Source of the DNA: Moniliophthora roreri
Taxonomy: Eukaryota > Basidiomycota > Agaricomycetes > Agaricales > Marasmiaceae
Direction of reading: 5' to 3'
DNA length: 64,000 nucleotides
NCBI GenBank assembly: GCA_001466705.2
Contig: LATX02000014.1
Location: 1-64,000, forward strand
In this document: one piece after another, positions 1 through 9,983 of the stretch
Layout: every line of letters starts with the position of its first letter
Position numbering within the stretch: position 1 is the first letter of the stretch
Program-made: the position numbers and the translations under genes
Notes under the pieces: generated by a model
Seen by the model: only the letters and a program-made list of their open reading frames with translations
What the model was told of the DNA's origin: nothing
Database searches by the model: none

Positions 1-148
1 TTGGAACTCTTGCTCACATTGACCGAATCCTCAGAACTTTAGCGAAAGCTAGAGAACTCGAACTTAAACTTGCCCCTTTTGTCAACCTAGCGCCGCTATG
101 TCATAGCGGTTGTTGGGTTGTTGTCATTGCTACGCAAGTAACATAACA
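1..148 (+). repeat. 5' LTR of chromovirus copy 1, right end only
   Basis: Ends in GTAACATAACA, matching the terminal CA of the full-length LTR at 8842-9464. The left part lies outside the window. Same family as LTR sequence at 6545-7108, 7817-8362, 8842-9464 and 9601-9969. Confidence 0.9.
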
Positions 149-150
149 AA

Positions 151-162
151 AGGTCAAGCTGA
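151..162 (+). other. Putative self-priming primer binding site, copy 1
   Basis: AGGTCAAGCTGA starts two nt after the LTR. Its reverse complement, TCAGCTTGACCT, is in the LTR at 7000-7011, 32 nt after a TATAAG box at 6968. This is where the transcript 5' end should fall. The site lacks the TGG expected of a tRNA 3'-end complement. The layout resembles the self-primed Tf1/sushi group, in which the RNA 5' end folds back on the PBS. This is an inference from complementarity and spacing. Confidence 0.6.
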
Positions 163-231
163 TCGTTGCCGACCTACCCAGGTTTAGGCACCACCGCTTA
201 TCGAAACACGACTCCCCCAAGGGCTCCCTTT

Positions 232-1440
232 ATGGCAGCTGAAGAATCCGATCTCGACGATCAACTCGAAGTAGCCGAACAGCTGCTGAACCCCGACCCC
301 GAATGAACCCCGCGCCGAATTACGTGTAACCAGCAGAGAGAAGCAATAGAAAGTCTTCAACAAGAGAGAACCGAACCCGAAGCTAAGTCTTCTGAACCAA
401 GTCCATTTGACGAATACTGAAATATATTCCATACTCCGACCCCAGAAATGACGACTCCTGCTGGAAGCGCTGCTGCTTCGGATGTCAAGTCAAAAGTTGA
501 ACACGACGATACCGACGAACAATGGGCCCGGACTATTTCCACAGCCGTATTACAGACGATTGATGACAAGAAGGACAAAGCCAGTAAAGGGCCGACACTG
601 GACCCCTTTTTGGGAAAGCAATCAGACACCCGCCGCTTTCTCCTCGACCTCAAACTCTACTTCGCAATAAACCCAATCAAAGCGAATACCGATGAAAAGA
701 AGAAGATGCTTCTTCTCTCTCTGGTAAAGGGAAACACCAGTGAGTAGAAGCAGAGGGAGACGATGAAATTATTCCCTGAAGATGATGATCCTGAGGAGAA
801 GAAGAAGGCTGCTGAAGAAACTTGGAGCAGCTTCAAACAGAGATTCCGGAATGAATGGCAACCCGTCAACGTTGTCAGAGAAGCACAGGCAAAGATCGAA
901 CAGATCAAGATGACAGACAGGGCCGACAAATACATTAATCGATTCTGCCTTATTGCGATGGACACCAAGTATGACGACGAAGCTCTCATGAGATTTTTCA
1001 GAGAAGGACTTCCGGAATCTTTGCAGAACAAGATTATGCTTCGAACGGATGGAGAACCCGAAACTTTGGAAGAATGGTACAAACTGGCGATTAAATACGA
1101 CAACCAGTACAAATTGGTTATGGCCAATAGGAAGAAGAGAGAGCCGATCAAGCCAAAGATCGCTCGAAAGGAAAAAGAAGTAACGGTCGGACGATTGTTG
1201 TCCGAATCGGATAGGAAAGATTATATGGTTGCAGGGAAGTGTTTCTGTTGCGCTAAGACCGGTCACGTCTCACGAGATTGTCCCACCAAGGGACAAGCAC
1301 AACAAACCCCGCCACCAAAATACGAACCCAAGAAGCTCTCACCGCAAGAGGCTTTCACGAAGATCTGGGCACTTATTGCTGAACAAGGAGAAGGAGAACA
1401 AGAGGAGATCTTTGATCTCATGGGAAAAGAGGGTTTTTGA
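232..1440 (+). pseudogene. gag: gag, chromovirus copy 1 (three premature stops)
   Basis: Capsid/nucleocapsid precursor. ATG at 232 opens a frame beginning MAAEESDLDDQ and running to the natural gag stop at 1438-1440. In-frame TGA at 304 and 418 and TAG at 745 break it. The corresponding frame of copy 2 is open at those three places. The central part contains the retrotransposon Gag region (WSSFKQRFRNEWQPVN, then FFREGLPESLQ). A CCHC zinc knuckle lies at 1240-1281 with correct C-x2-C-x4-H-x4-C spacing, so RNA binding would have been intact here, unlike in copy 2. The end of gag overlaps the -1 frameshift signal leading into pol. Confidence 0.9.
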
Positions 1441-1472
1441 AGAGGTGGAAGAGACCGACGCTCTTTCCACCT
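1431..1472 (+). promoter_or_regulatory. -1 programmed frameshift signal at gag/pol junction, copy 1
   Basis: Slippery heptamer GGGTTTT (1431-1437) in gag phase as G-GGT-TTT, followed at once by the gag stop TGA (1438-1440). After a 5-nt spacer, AGGTGGAAGAG (1443-1453) pairs with CTCTTTCCACCT (1461-1472), forming an 11-bp stem with one bulge. A -1 slip continues directly into the protease frame. The heptamer and stop are unchanged in copy 2 and in the divergent element at 49-57 kb. Function is inferred. Confidence 0.8.
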
Positions 1473-4400
1473 GCAATTACGATCTCGAACATTGTACTAG
1501 CTAAGTTAAATCGAAACTCTATGCAAATCCCTATTCAATACAACGTCGGAACAGAAATCGTCAAAACAAAAGCCCTGATCGATTCAGGTGCTGGAGGCCG
1601 CTTCATCTGCGAAGAAGAAGCACGAAAATTGAAGAAACCTTGGACGAAATTAGAAAAACCCATCAAAGTCTTCAACGTAGATGGAACCCAGAACAAAATT
1701 GGTTGGATCACGCACTCCATCACAGTCGACATTACAATCAGAGATAGATCGATGAAGGAAACTTTGTTGATCTCAGGACTTGGACCTGAACGGATCATTT
1801 TGGGATTACCCTGGCTCCAAGATCACAATCCGGATATTGATTGGGTCACCGGAGTAGTCCATTTTCGACCCAGGCAAAAGATCATGATCAAACGGCCGAT
1901 GAAACCATTTATTGGGATCTTTGATGAAACCAAACAACTCAATACTGGAATATTGGACAAGGTCGAAGACGATGAAGTCTTAATTCGATCTTTTATTAGA
2001 GGAGAAGAAGACAGCGATGAAATCTGAATCAACGCTAAGTTGTCCGCTTCTCAAGTACTGGCACAGGCTCATGAGGTCAAGGCAAAACCCTTAGAAGAAC
2101 TTCTTCCCCCATATCTTTCCGACTATTCGGATCGATTTGAAAAGAAGAAAGCCAAACGGTTTCCACCCTCGTGACCCTACGATCACACAATTGACCTCAA
2201 ACCGGATTTCAAACCATGAGACTGTAAGATCTACTCTTTATCCCCAAAAGAGCGGATCGAACAAGACAAATTCCTGGACGAAAACCTACAAAAAGGATAC
2301 ATTTGACCTTCGAAGTCCCCAATGGCATCCCCCTTTTTCTTTGTAGCTAAGAAGGAAGTGGGAGCATTGCGACCCTGCCAAGACTACTGAGACCTGAACA
2401 ACGGAACAATTAAAAACCGCTATCCTCTCCCATTAGTCACCGACCTCGTGGACAAACTGAAAATGGCCAAGGTCTTTACGAAATTGGATCTGTGAAACGG
2501 ATACAACAACATACGGATTAAGGATGGAGACCAATGGAAAGCCGCGTTCAAAACTCCTCGAGGCCTTTTTGAACCCACAGTTATGTTCTTCAGTTTAACG
2601 AATTCCCCAGCAACATTCCAAGCATTCATGAATGACATCCTCAAAGACTTTATCGATGAGGGTTGGTGCATGGTTTACATGGACGACATCTTGATATTCT
2701 CTGATGAGATCAATCTCCATCGACTTCGCATGAGACACGTCCTAGAACGATTGCGGGAGAACGACCTTTATCTTAAACCAGAGAAATGCAAATTCGAAGT
2801 CACGAAAACGCTATTCCTGGGCATGGTTATCACACTGGGACACATATCGATGGACGAGACAAAATTAGCCAGAATCAAAGATTGGGAAGCACTGAAAACA
2901 ATTAAAGGTGTGTGATCATTCCTTGGATTTGCAAATTTCTATCGCAAGTTCATAGGGAAATACGCAGAATTGGCACGACCTTTACACGAGTTGACAAAGA
3001 AGGACACAAAATTCAAATGGACAAAAATACGAGATGTCGCATTCAACCTTTTGAAAGCGAAATTCCTACAACGATTGATTTTACAAATGCCAGATGACGA
3101 GAAGCCGTTTATCATCGAAGCCGACGCATCGAAATGGGCCACAGGAGCGGTGTTGAAACAACAAGGTTCCAATGGCGAACTACACCCATGCGGCTACATC
3201 TCGCATGCATTCACTGCAACCGAACGGAACTACGAAATTTACGATCACGAACTCTTGGCCATCACTAATGCCCTCAAGGCCTGGGAGCATTATCTGCTAG
3301 GAGGAGCTCATCCGGTGACCGTCCTATCTGATCACAAGAACCTAACTTATTTCCGAACTGCACAGAAACTAAATCGACGACAAGCTAGATTGAGTTTATA
3401 TTTAACTCAATTCAACCTACGATTAGTGCATGTTTCAGGAACGAAGATGGTTCAATCAGATGCTCTCTCGCGATGACCGGATTTGGTGGACGAAGAAGAA
3501 AACGATAATGAAGACATCGTCATGTTACCAGATAGGTTATTTGTTAACGTGATTGATACTGAGCTGAAAACGATGTTGGAGGAAGCCTTGCCAACCGACG
3601 AATTCCTGCAAATGACAATAGAAAGCCTCATCGAAAAAGGAACACCGCCGATCAAGTCCTCCTTACAAGACTGGCGAACAGAAGGCAATCTATTGTTTTA
3701 TAAGGACAGGATCTATGTACCAAATGACCCGACATTGCAGAGACTAATTGTGAAAACAATTCACGAAGCATTACCACACGGACATCCAGGACAGTGGAAT
3801 ACAGTGGATCAAGTGCAACGCAATTATTGGTGGCCAGGGATGACAAAGTTCATCAAATCATTTGTTGATGGGTGCGCTGCATGCCAACAAATGAAAGTGA
3901 ACACACATCCCACACAAACTCCTATACAACCCATTGGGGGTCATAAAGATGTGTTGCCTTTCCAAATCATATCGATGGACTTAATCACAGATCTACCAAA
4001 AATAGCTGATTACGATTCGATATTGGTCGTGGTCGACCATGCGGCTACGAAGGGGGTGATTTTCATCCCATGTCACAAGAAGATCGACACCACAGACACA
4101 GCGGAACTACTTTTTCAACATGTCTACAAACAATTCGGGCTACCCAACAAGATAATTTCGGATCGGGACCTGCGATTTGCAGCCGAAGTCTTCAAAGAAA
4201 TGGGAAAACTACTGGGGATAAAGCAAATGCTAAGTACTGCTTATCATCCTCAAACGGACGGAGAGACTGAAAGAGTCAATCAGGAGGTAGAAATCTTTCT
4301 TCAGTTCTTCTGCACCAAAGAACAAATGAAATGGAAAGATCTCCTTCATTTTGCCGAATTCATGCACAACACTAGAATGCATTCGGTCACAAAGAATTCC

Positions 4401-5018
4401 CCTTTCTATCTCACGATGGGATATCATCTCCGACCTCTCCCCACCATCTTCGAAAAGACAACGATTCCCTCTGTAGAGAAAAGAGTGGCTGAATTGAAGA
4501 AGTTGAGAGAAGAGACATTAGCCCTATTGGACATTGCAGCAAGAAGGGTGAAAGAGAGAAGCGGAAAAGATTTGGACAAGTTCGAGAAGGGTCAAAAGGT
4601 CTGGCTAGAAGGAAAGAACCTGTCCTTGGGGTATCCATCTCCCAAACTATCCCCAAAACACAAAGGACCTTTCAAAATCACAGAAGTATTAGGACCCGTG
4701 ACGTACAGGCTGAAGCTCCCATTCCAATGGAGAATTCACCCCGTTTTCCACGCTAGTCTCTTGTCACCATTCAAGGAAACTGACGTCCACGGACCCAATT
4801 TCCTGGAACCACTCCCGGATATAGTTGAAGGACGAGAAGAATACGAAGTCAAAGCTATTATTGGACATCAACCAAAGAAGAAGAATCAACCACCAAAAGA
4901 ATACCTTGTCTCTTGGAAAGGTTATGACTCTTCACATAATCAATGGTTGAAACCGGCTGGCCTAAAGCATTCGATGGAATTATATCTGGAGTATAAGATC
5001 GCGAACAATTTACGCTGA
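1437..5018 (+). pseudogene. pol: pol, chromovirus copy 1: protease-RT-RNaseH-integrase-chromodomain
   Basis: Read in the -1 frame from gag. Aspartic protease has LIDSGAGGRF with the later LGLPWL motif. RT has YMDDILIF at 2676-2699. RNase H ends near the stop at 3474-3476. Integrase has an HHCC zinc finger (HGHPGQWNTV ... CAACQQ), then the DD-E core (MDLITDLP, ISDRDLRF, TDGETERVNQ). The C-terminus has a chromodomain (EYEVKAIIGHQ ... EYLVSWKGYDSSHNQW), which defines chromoviruses and is thought to guide integration to modified chromatin. Stops include 2025, 2172, 2388, 2493, 2913 and 3474; at 2913 copy 2 has CGA. The integrase half (3483-5018) is one uninterrupted frame of 511 codons. Confidence 0.93.
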
Positions 5019-5166
5019 TCTCTATTCCACTCGAAACATATCTTCCTACACAAACCCATCTGTCCGAACTGGCTTACTTCCCTTCGATCTCCCTGTTCAA
5101 GTTTTCCCAGATGATACTGTTCATACTGAACCCTTCCACCCTTCCACGTTCGAACTCCTCTATCTT

Positions 5167-6351
5167 ATGAATTGCGAACACTATGACGAGGAATTGACAG
5201 CTGCAATCGACGCTAGCAGCGAAAGGAACCGTGCCCTCTACAGTTGCCTAGTCTTCCTTCGAGGACAACGACGACAGCTCCTGGAGAACGTGACGAGATT
5301 GGACCGACACATGGGTATGTTAGCCCAACACATTTCAGACGACGAAACCTTCACTGTAACTGGGGCTATAGCAGTACCACGTCCTACTCTTAATGTTGCG
5401 AACTTACTGCTTCATATAATCCTTCCAGACACAGATCCCGATGGAGATCGCTTCGCTACGGACGAGGACGTCAGCCCCAACAACCCAGCCTTCCTCAGGA
5501 AGGTTATTGCCCATCGAAGAGGTCTCAAGCAAGCAACTGAGATCTCCAAGGGCCAACACCTTCTCCAGCTTAGACAGCGATGTATTGGAGTGGTTCCGGC
5601 CCCAATCCCCTCTCCCTCTTTCCCCCAGACCCACACAACCGGACACATGGATGCGTCTACCAGCAGAAGAAGCCCAACTCCCGTGGCAGGCGTCAGCAGT
5701 TTACCTGCCGACCAGCGAACCCTTCTCTACCCCAATCCATTCCCCATTACAGACGACACCCGAAGTGATGACTCGGATATCTCCGACACCAGCGGAAGAG
5801 CCGGAAAATTCCCCAATGTCTCTCCTCCTGCTACCCTGCCTGCAATGTCTCCCAGCCATGAACTCCCCTCCGCCTCTTCCAGTACGGCCGAACCTTCCAG
5901 AACAACATTCCAGAGAGCATGACTTTCTCCAGAACTCCCGAACCCCATACGCCTCCCCTCCCCCACTATCCCAATCAACCCAGACACCCAATGCCCCTAT
6001 CGTATCGGTGTGGGACGACGAGGATGCAGAGCCGGACGACAGGGCTTCGCCAATCGACTTGACATCAAACGATCCTATAATGCATACTACGGCATTACTC
6101 AACGAGGTTCACCAAGAGTTGAGTGTCCTGTGTGCAAACTGGGAGAGCACTGTGCCGTCGACTGTGTGGACTATATCTGTCCGGTTTGCAACACTCATAA
6201 AGCTGGCCATCTCCCTGGATATTGTAGGGACAGAAGAAGGTCTACGAGAACTGCGGGACAAAACGATACCGGCGGTACATCAACTCTTGACGACGATTGG
6301 AGACATGATACCACGTGGGATGACGCTGACTATGGAAATGGAGAACAGTGA
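5167..6351 (+). pseudogene. ORF3: post-integrase gene with tandem zinc knuckles, copy 1
   Basis: Extra gene after pol, in +1 frame relative to pol. It is 394 codons with a single TGA at 5920-5922. The frame is open upstream to about 4967, overlapping the end of pol, so the true start is uncertain; ATG 5167 is the first available. The N-terminal part contains VFLRGQRRQ, matching FFLRGQRKL in the element at 49-57 kb. The middle is Ser/Pro-rich. The C-terminus has two knuckles: CPVC-x4-H-x4-C (6122-6163) and, after four residues, C-x2-C-x6-H-x4-C. The same two spacings occur in the other family. It has no similarity I can see to envelope proteins and no clear membrane segment. A nucleic-acid-binding role is inferred from the knuckles only. 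Confidence 0.75.
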
Positions 6352-6439
6352 GCACCCTCAAGATCCACCACTAGGAGATGGGATCGTGGTCGACATGGGT
6401 TCTCCCGAAGGACCGAGGATATTCAGGTGGATAGATTGA
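5441..6439 (+). CDS. ORF4: overlapping gene in +1 frame of ORF3, copy 1
   Basis: Intact 332-residue frame from ATG 5441, overlapping ORF3 for most of its length in the +1 phase. The N-terminal two-thirds is Pro/Ser-rich. The C-terminal part has a likely helical conserved block (ELSVLCANW ... LAISLDIVGTEEGLREL ... RGMTLTMEMEN) and an acidic stretch (SVWDDEDAEPDDRA). The block aligns with VSALCADW ... LSLDIHLATALTNEGLAAL in ORF4 of the other chromovirus family, which occupies the same +1 phase. It has stayed open while gag and pol of this copy collected stops. Function unknown; it could be accidental openness of Pro-rich DNA, but the cross-family match argues against that. Confidence 0.65.
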   Translation: MEIASLRTRTSAPTTQPSSGRLLPIEEVSSKQLRSPRANTFSSLDSDVLEWFRPQSPLPLSPRPTQPDTWMRLPAEEAQLPWQASAVYLPTSEPFSTPIHSPLQTTPEVMTRISPTPAEEPENSPMSLLLLPCLQCLPAMNSPPPLPVRPNLPEQHSREHDFLQNSRTPYASPPPLSQSTQTPNAPIVSVWDDEDAEPDDRASPIDLTSNDPIMHTTALLNEVHQELSVLCANWESTVPSTVWTISVRFATLIKLAISLDIVGTEEGLRELRDKTIPAVHQLLTTIGDMIPRGMTLTMEMENSEHPQDPPLGDGIVVDMGSPEGPRIFRWID

Positions 6440-6544
6440 GAAACAGAGAGAAGAGAACCGAGAGCCACAGTGGCAAGGAGAATGGCTGGTGGGAGGACAA
6501 CCAATAGTTTCGAACGTGTAAGTTCGAAGGTAAGACGGGGATAA

Positions 6545-7108
6545 TGTTACAGTCGCACTCGGACAGACTATCTTTTTTCCTTCCTTCTATTTCTTGCTTT
6601 GACATTTTAGCGCCCTCGAGCGCTAGTTTCCTCTCTTCTACCTATGCTTCTCATTAACATCTGGACACATCCACCTTCCCAGTCCCCTTTTCTGCTTCTA
6701 TGCCTATCTTTCTATTTAAGACATCATGGCTATGTCATTCACGACATCAGCATGACTTCATTATTCTATTAGTTTCTTTCTCTTTCTATTTATGATCTGA
6801 TGTCACTTCTGACATCGGCTATTATATCATTATATTTATTTTTACTTCCTCGACATCATTTCTGATGTCATGTTCCTATTTATCATGTCGTCAAAGGTAC
6901 ACTCTGTTTACTAAACAAACGATGTTGCACTAGCAGTTTGTATGCAACTAGTAGACTACAATTGTTGTATAAGTAGATAGTTTGTAGGTCTAAGCTACCT
7001 CAGCTTGACCTAGTTAACCCTTTGGAACTCTTGCTCACATTGACCGAATCCTCAGAACTTTAGCGAAAGCTAGAGAACTCGAACTTAAACTTGCCCCTTT
7101 TGTCAACT
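6545..7108 (+). repeat. 3' LTR of chromovirus copy 1, truncated at N
   Basis: Starts TGTTACAGTCGC after a purine-rich tract (GACGGGGATAA). Compared with the 623-bp LTR at 8842-9464 it lacks the last part. It contains a TATAAG box at 6968 and the AGCTTGACCT block at 7002-7011 complementary to the PBS. Many TGATGTCA/TGACATCA-like short inverted motifs lie in its middle. Confidence 0.92.
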
Positions 7109-7109
7109 N
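7109..7109. other. Single N: assembly junction inside a repeat
   Basis: One unresolved base. An LTR stops abruptly on the left and gypsy gag-pro sequence starts on the right. The first 79 nt after it recur at 8578-8656. It probably marks a scaffold gap rather than a biological breakpoint. Confidence 0.8.
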
Positions 7110-7816
7110 TTCCTTGAGGTTCTCTGAAAATTTGGTTGATCTGAAGTGTCACTGTTTCCATTCTGTTCTCGATCTTGACCAGAAGGAGGTCCATCAGGCT
7201 GTGCCATGTCTTTTAACTTTGGCTCTTGATAGGGCTCTGGTTTCATCCCTTTGCCTCTTTTATATGTCCCCATAGTTATCTGCTTCCAAGTGTTGGGACA
7301 TGTTAAGGTGATGTCCATATGACCATCCTCAAAAGTTTGAGTACACATCTTAGTTAGGACATCAAATGGCCTTCCCAATAACATTTTGTATGGTGCTCAT
7401 TCAATGACATGCAATTGACCATAGATCATAATGGATCCAATCATAAGTAGAACATTTCTGGCTAAGCCTTGAGTTTGGTTAAGACTGCCATTCATGCTCT
7501 GCATATGAATATAGGTCACCAGATCCCAGGTAATTCCTCAGCCAATCACCTCTTCTTTATCAATGCAGATGATTTGAGACCCTATATCTAAGAGTGCCTC
7601 AATCACCTCCAGATGATTGTTCAAATTTGGGAAAATGCAGTGCAGCACTTCTGTTGATCTGGCCACTATAATGACTCTTCCTCTCAGAGGAGTCTTGTTC
7701 ATTTAAGAACTGTTCTACTACATCCTTTTGTACTATTGCACCAGCAGGCATTCTGTCAACTTCTTGACTAAGCACTTCAAAATGCTCTCCTCAGCTTTCT
7801 CTAGCTAAGTCACTGG
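7110..7816 (-). pseudogene. Fragment of another Ty3/gypsy gag-protease
   Basis: Minus-strand relic of a different gypsy family. Reading leftwards, a stretch VIIVARSTEVLH is followed by ALLDIGSQIICI, where D-I-G-S stands for the D-S/T-G active site of a retroviral-type aspartic protease, and then by MLLGRPFDVLTK, the usual hydrophobic-Gly segment after the flap. There are stops and frame changes. Both ends are cut: by the N at 7109 and by the LTR at 7817. Confidence 0.7.
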
Positions 7817-8362
7817 TGTTACAGTTGGACACGGACAGACTATCTTTTTCCTTCTTGATATTTCTTGCTTTGACATTTTAATGCCTTCGAGCGTTAGTTT
7901 TCTCTTTTTACCTATGCTTCTCATTAACATCTGGACCTATCCACTTTCCCAGCTCCCTTTTCTGATTCTATGCCTATTCTTCTATTTAAGACGTCATCGC
8001 TATGTCATTCGCGACATCAGCATGACATCATTATTCTATTCATTTCTTTCCTTTTCTATTTATGATGTGATGTCACCTCTGACATTGCTTATTGTATCGC
8101 TATATTTATTTTTACTTCCTTGACATCATGTCTGATGTCATACTCTTATTTATGATATTGTCATAGGTACATTCTGTTTACTCAACAAACAATGTCGCAC
8201 TTGCAGTTTGTATGCAAACTAGTAACTACAATCATTGTATAAGTAGATAGTTTGCAGGTCTAAGCTACCTCAGCTTGACCTGGTTAATCCTTTGGATATC
8301 TTGCTCACTTCGACTGAACTCTCAGAACTTTAGTGAAAGCTAAGGAACTCAAACTCAAACTT
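7817..8362 (+). repeat. Chromovirus LTR, left 546 bp (truncated at N 8363)
   Basis: Starts TGTTACAGTTGGAC and follows the family LTR, including the TATAAG box and AGCTTGACCT block near 8245-8280. It ends at the N at 8363. It is inserted in, or joined to, the gypsy fragment on its left, and no internal domain follows. Confidence 0.88.
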
Positions 8363-8363
8363 N
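8363..8363. other. Single N: assembly junction inside an LTR
   Basis: The LTR at 7817 stops here. The sequence after it is gypsy-like and overlaps the fragment at 7110. Confidence 0.8.
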
Positions 8364-8841
8364 ATACTTTGTAAAGCAAGTGCTCCATGAAGGTATGAAT
8401 TTTCTTGTCTATATGCTTATGAACTTCCAGCATAGTACTTGCTGCTTGAAAGTATAGTTCCACCAATTCTGTTTGTGTAAAAGTCTTTTCTAAGGGTATA
8501 TTGTATGCTTGTATGCATAGGCTTTCATTTTTGTCCATTTCTAGGATTACTGCAACCTCTCACCATTCTTTCAACAGTTCCTTGAGGTTCTCTGAAAATT
8601 TGGTTGATCTAAAGTGTCACTGTTTCCATTCTGTTCTCGATCTTGACCAGAAGGAGTCTGATGATGACAAAGTCATTATTCTTACTGTACCATCTGAAGA
8701 TACTGAGGTGCTTCTTCACTATGTTTTTTCCTTGTTTCTGTTTAACATATCTCTTTTCCAAGATAGCCAATGCTCAGAAAGGCCTCAATGCTTCTATGCA
8801 TGCTCCAAAGCCTGCAATCACTGACACTGTTAAGTCCCTTC
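8364..8841 (-). pseudogene. Second fragment of the gypsy gag region
   Basis: Shares 8578-8656 with 7110-7188 at near identity. The minus-strand frame (8305-8538 region) reads NIPLEKTFTQTELVELYFQA, compatible with a decayed gag, but I cannot place it firmly. It continues beyond the solo LTR as 9465-9525. Confidence 0.45.
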
Positions 8842-9464
8842 TGTTACAATCGCACCTGAACAGACAATCTTTTCCTTCTTCCTATCTCTTGCTTTGACAA
8901 TTTAGCGCTCTCAAGCGCTAGTTTTCTCTTTTCTACCTATGCTTCTCATTAACATCTGGACACATCCACCTTCCTAGCTCCCTTTTCCGCTTCTATGCCT
9001 ACCCTTCTATTTAAGACGTCATAGTCATGTCATTCATGACATCAACAGGACTTCACTATTCTATTAGTTTCTTTCTCTTTCTATTTATGATCTGATGTTA
9101 CTTCTGACATCGGCTATTGTATCATGATATTTATTTTTACTTCCTTGACATCACTTCTGATGTCATACTCCTATTTATCATGTCGTCAAAGGCACAGTCT
9201 GTTTACTAAACAAACAATGTCGCACTAGCAGTTTGTATGCAATTAGTAGACTACAATCGTTGTATAAGTAGATAGGTTGTAGGTCTAAGCCACCTCAGCT
9301 TGACCTAGTTAATCCTTTGAAGCTCTTGCTCACATCGACTGAACTCTCAGAACTTTAGCGAAAGCTAGAGAACTCGAACTCGAACTTGCTCCTTTTGTCA
9401 ACTTAGCGCCGCTACATCATAGTGGTTGTTGAGTTGTTGTCGTTGCTGCGCAGGTAATGTAACA
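8842..9464 (+). repeat. Complete solo LTR of the chromovirus, 623 bp
   Basis: Full copy from TGTTACAATCGC to GTAATGTAACA. No internal domain adjoins it. Flanks are CCTTC (8837-8841) and CCTTT (9465-9469), a 5-bp target duplication with one mismatch, the size expected for Ty3/gypsy. It is inserted in the older gypsy fragment. Produced by LTR-LTR recombination in standard models. It defines the ends of the other copies. Confidence 0.85.
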
Positions 9465-9525
9465 CCTTTATTTCACCAAGGAGAAGAAGACAGTTTGTCT
9501 ATGCTTCTTTCCATCTTGTTATCAT

Positions 9526-9599
9526 CACTACATATAAGGTGTTCTTTTAACATGGTTTTCTCATTGAGAAAACACTTAATCTTCTTGCAAAGAGAATTT
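9526..9599 (+). mobile_element. Left end of a CACTA-type element, cut at N 9600
   Basis: Starts CACTACATATAAGGTG and matches the left terminus of the complete element at 15040-15694 over its whole 74 nt with a few mismatches. It stops at the N. Confidence 0.7.
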
Positions 9600-9600
9600 N
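9600..9600. other. Single N: assembly junction
   Basis: CACTA-type end on the left, middle of a chromovirus LTR on the right. There is no shared flank, so a scaffold gap is likely. Confidence 0.8.
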
Positions 9601-9969
9601 TGTCATCTCTGACATCGGTTATTGTATCATTATATTTATTTTTACTTCCTTGACATCACTTCTGATGTCATGTTCCTATTTATCATGTCGTCAAAGGTAC
9701 ACTCTGTTTGCTAAACAAATGATGTCGCACTAGCAGTTTGTATGCAACTAGTAGACTACAATCGTTGTATAAGTAGATAGTTTGCAGGTCTAAGCTACTT
9801 CAGCTTGACCTAGTTAATCCTTTGGAACTCTTGCTCACGTCGACCGAACTCTCAGAACTTTAGCGAAAGCTAGAGAACTCAAACTCAAACTTGCTCCTTT
9901 TGTCAACTTAGCGCCGCTACGTCATAGTGGTTGTTGAGTTGTTGTCGTTGCTGCGCAAGTAACGTAACA
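9601..9969 (+). repeat. 5' LTR of chromovirus copy 2, right 369 bp
   Basis: Matches the right part of the 623-bp LTR and ends GTAACGTAACA at 9969. It keeps the TATAAG box and the AGCTTGACCT block near 9805. Confidence 0.9.
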
Positions 9970-9971
9970 AA

Positions 9972-9983
9972 AGGTCAAGCTGA
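9972..9983 (+). other. Putative self-priming PBS, copy 2
   Basis: AGGTCAAGCTGA two nt after the LTR, identical to copy 1 and complementary to the LTR block TCAGCTTGACCT just upstream. Confidence 0.6.

Larger units (their letters stand above)
1..7108 (+). mobile_element. Ty3/gypsy chromovirus, copy 1 (nearly complete, mutated)
   Basis: LTR retrotransposon in the order LTR - gag - protease - RT - RNase H - integrase - chromodomain - ORF3/ORF4 - LTR. The 5' LTR is cut by the window start and the 3' LTR is cut by an N at 7109. The 86 nt shared by both LTRs (2-87 and 7023-7108) are identical, which supports one insertion. Internal length is 6396 bp. gag and pol carry several in-frame stops, mostly TGA where related copies have CGA, so the copy is not autonomous. 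ORF4 near the 3' end remains fully open. The target duplication cannot be seen. Confidence 0.93.

Noticed and set aside
657..1151. Long minus-strand frames over gag (also 769-1266 and 10478-10972)
   Set aside because: Mirror of the Lys/Glu-rich gag codons, giving Phe/Ser-rich translations; recurs only because gag recurs.
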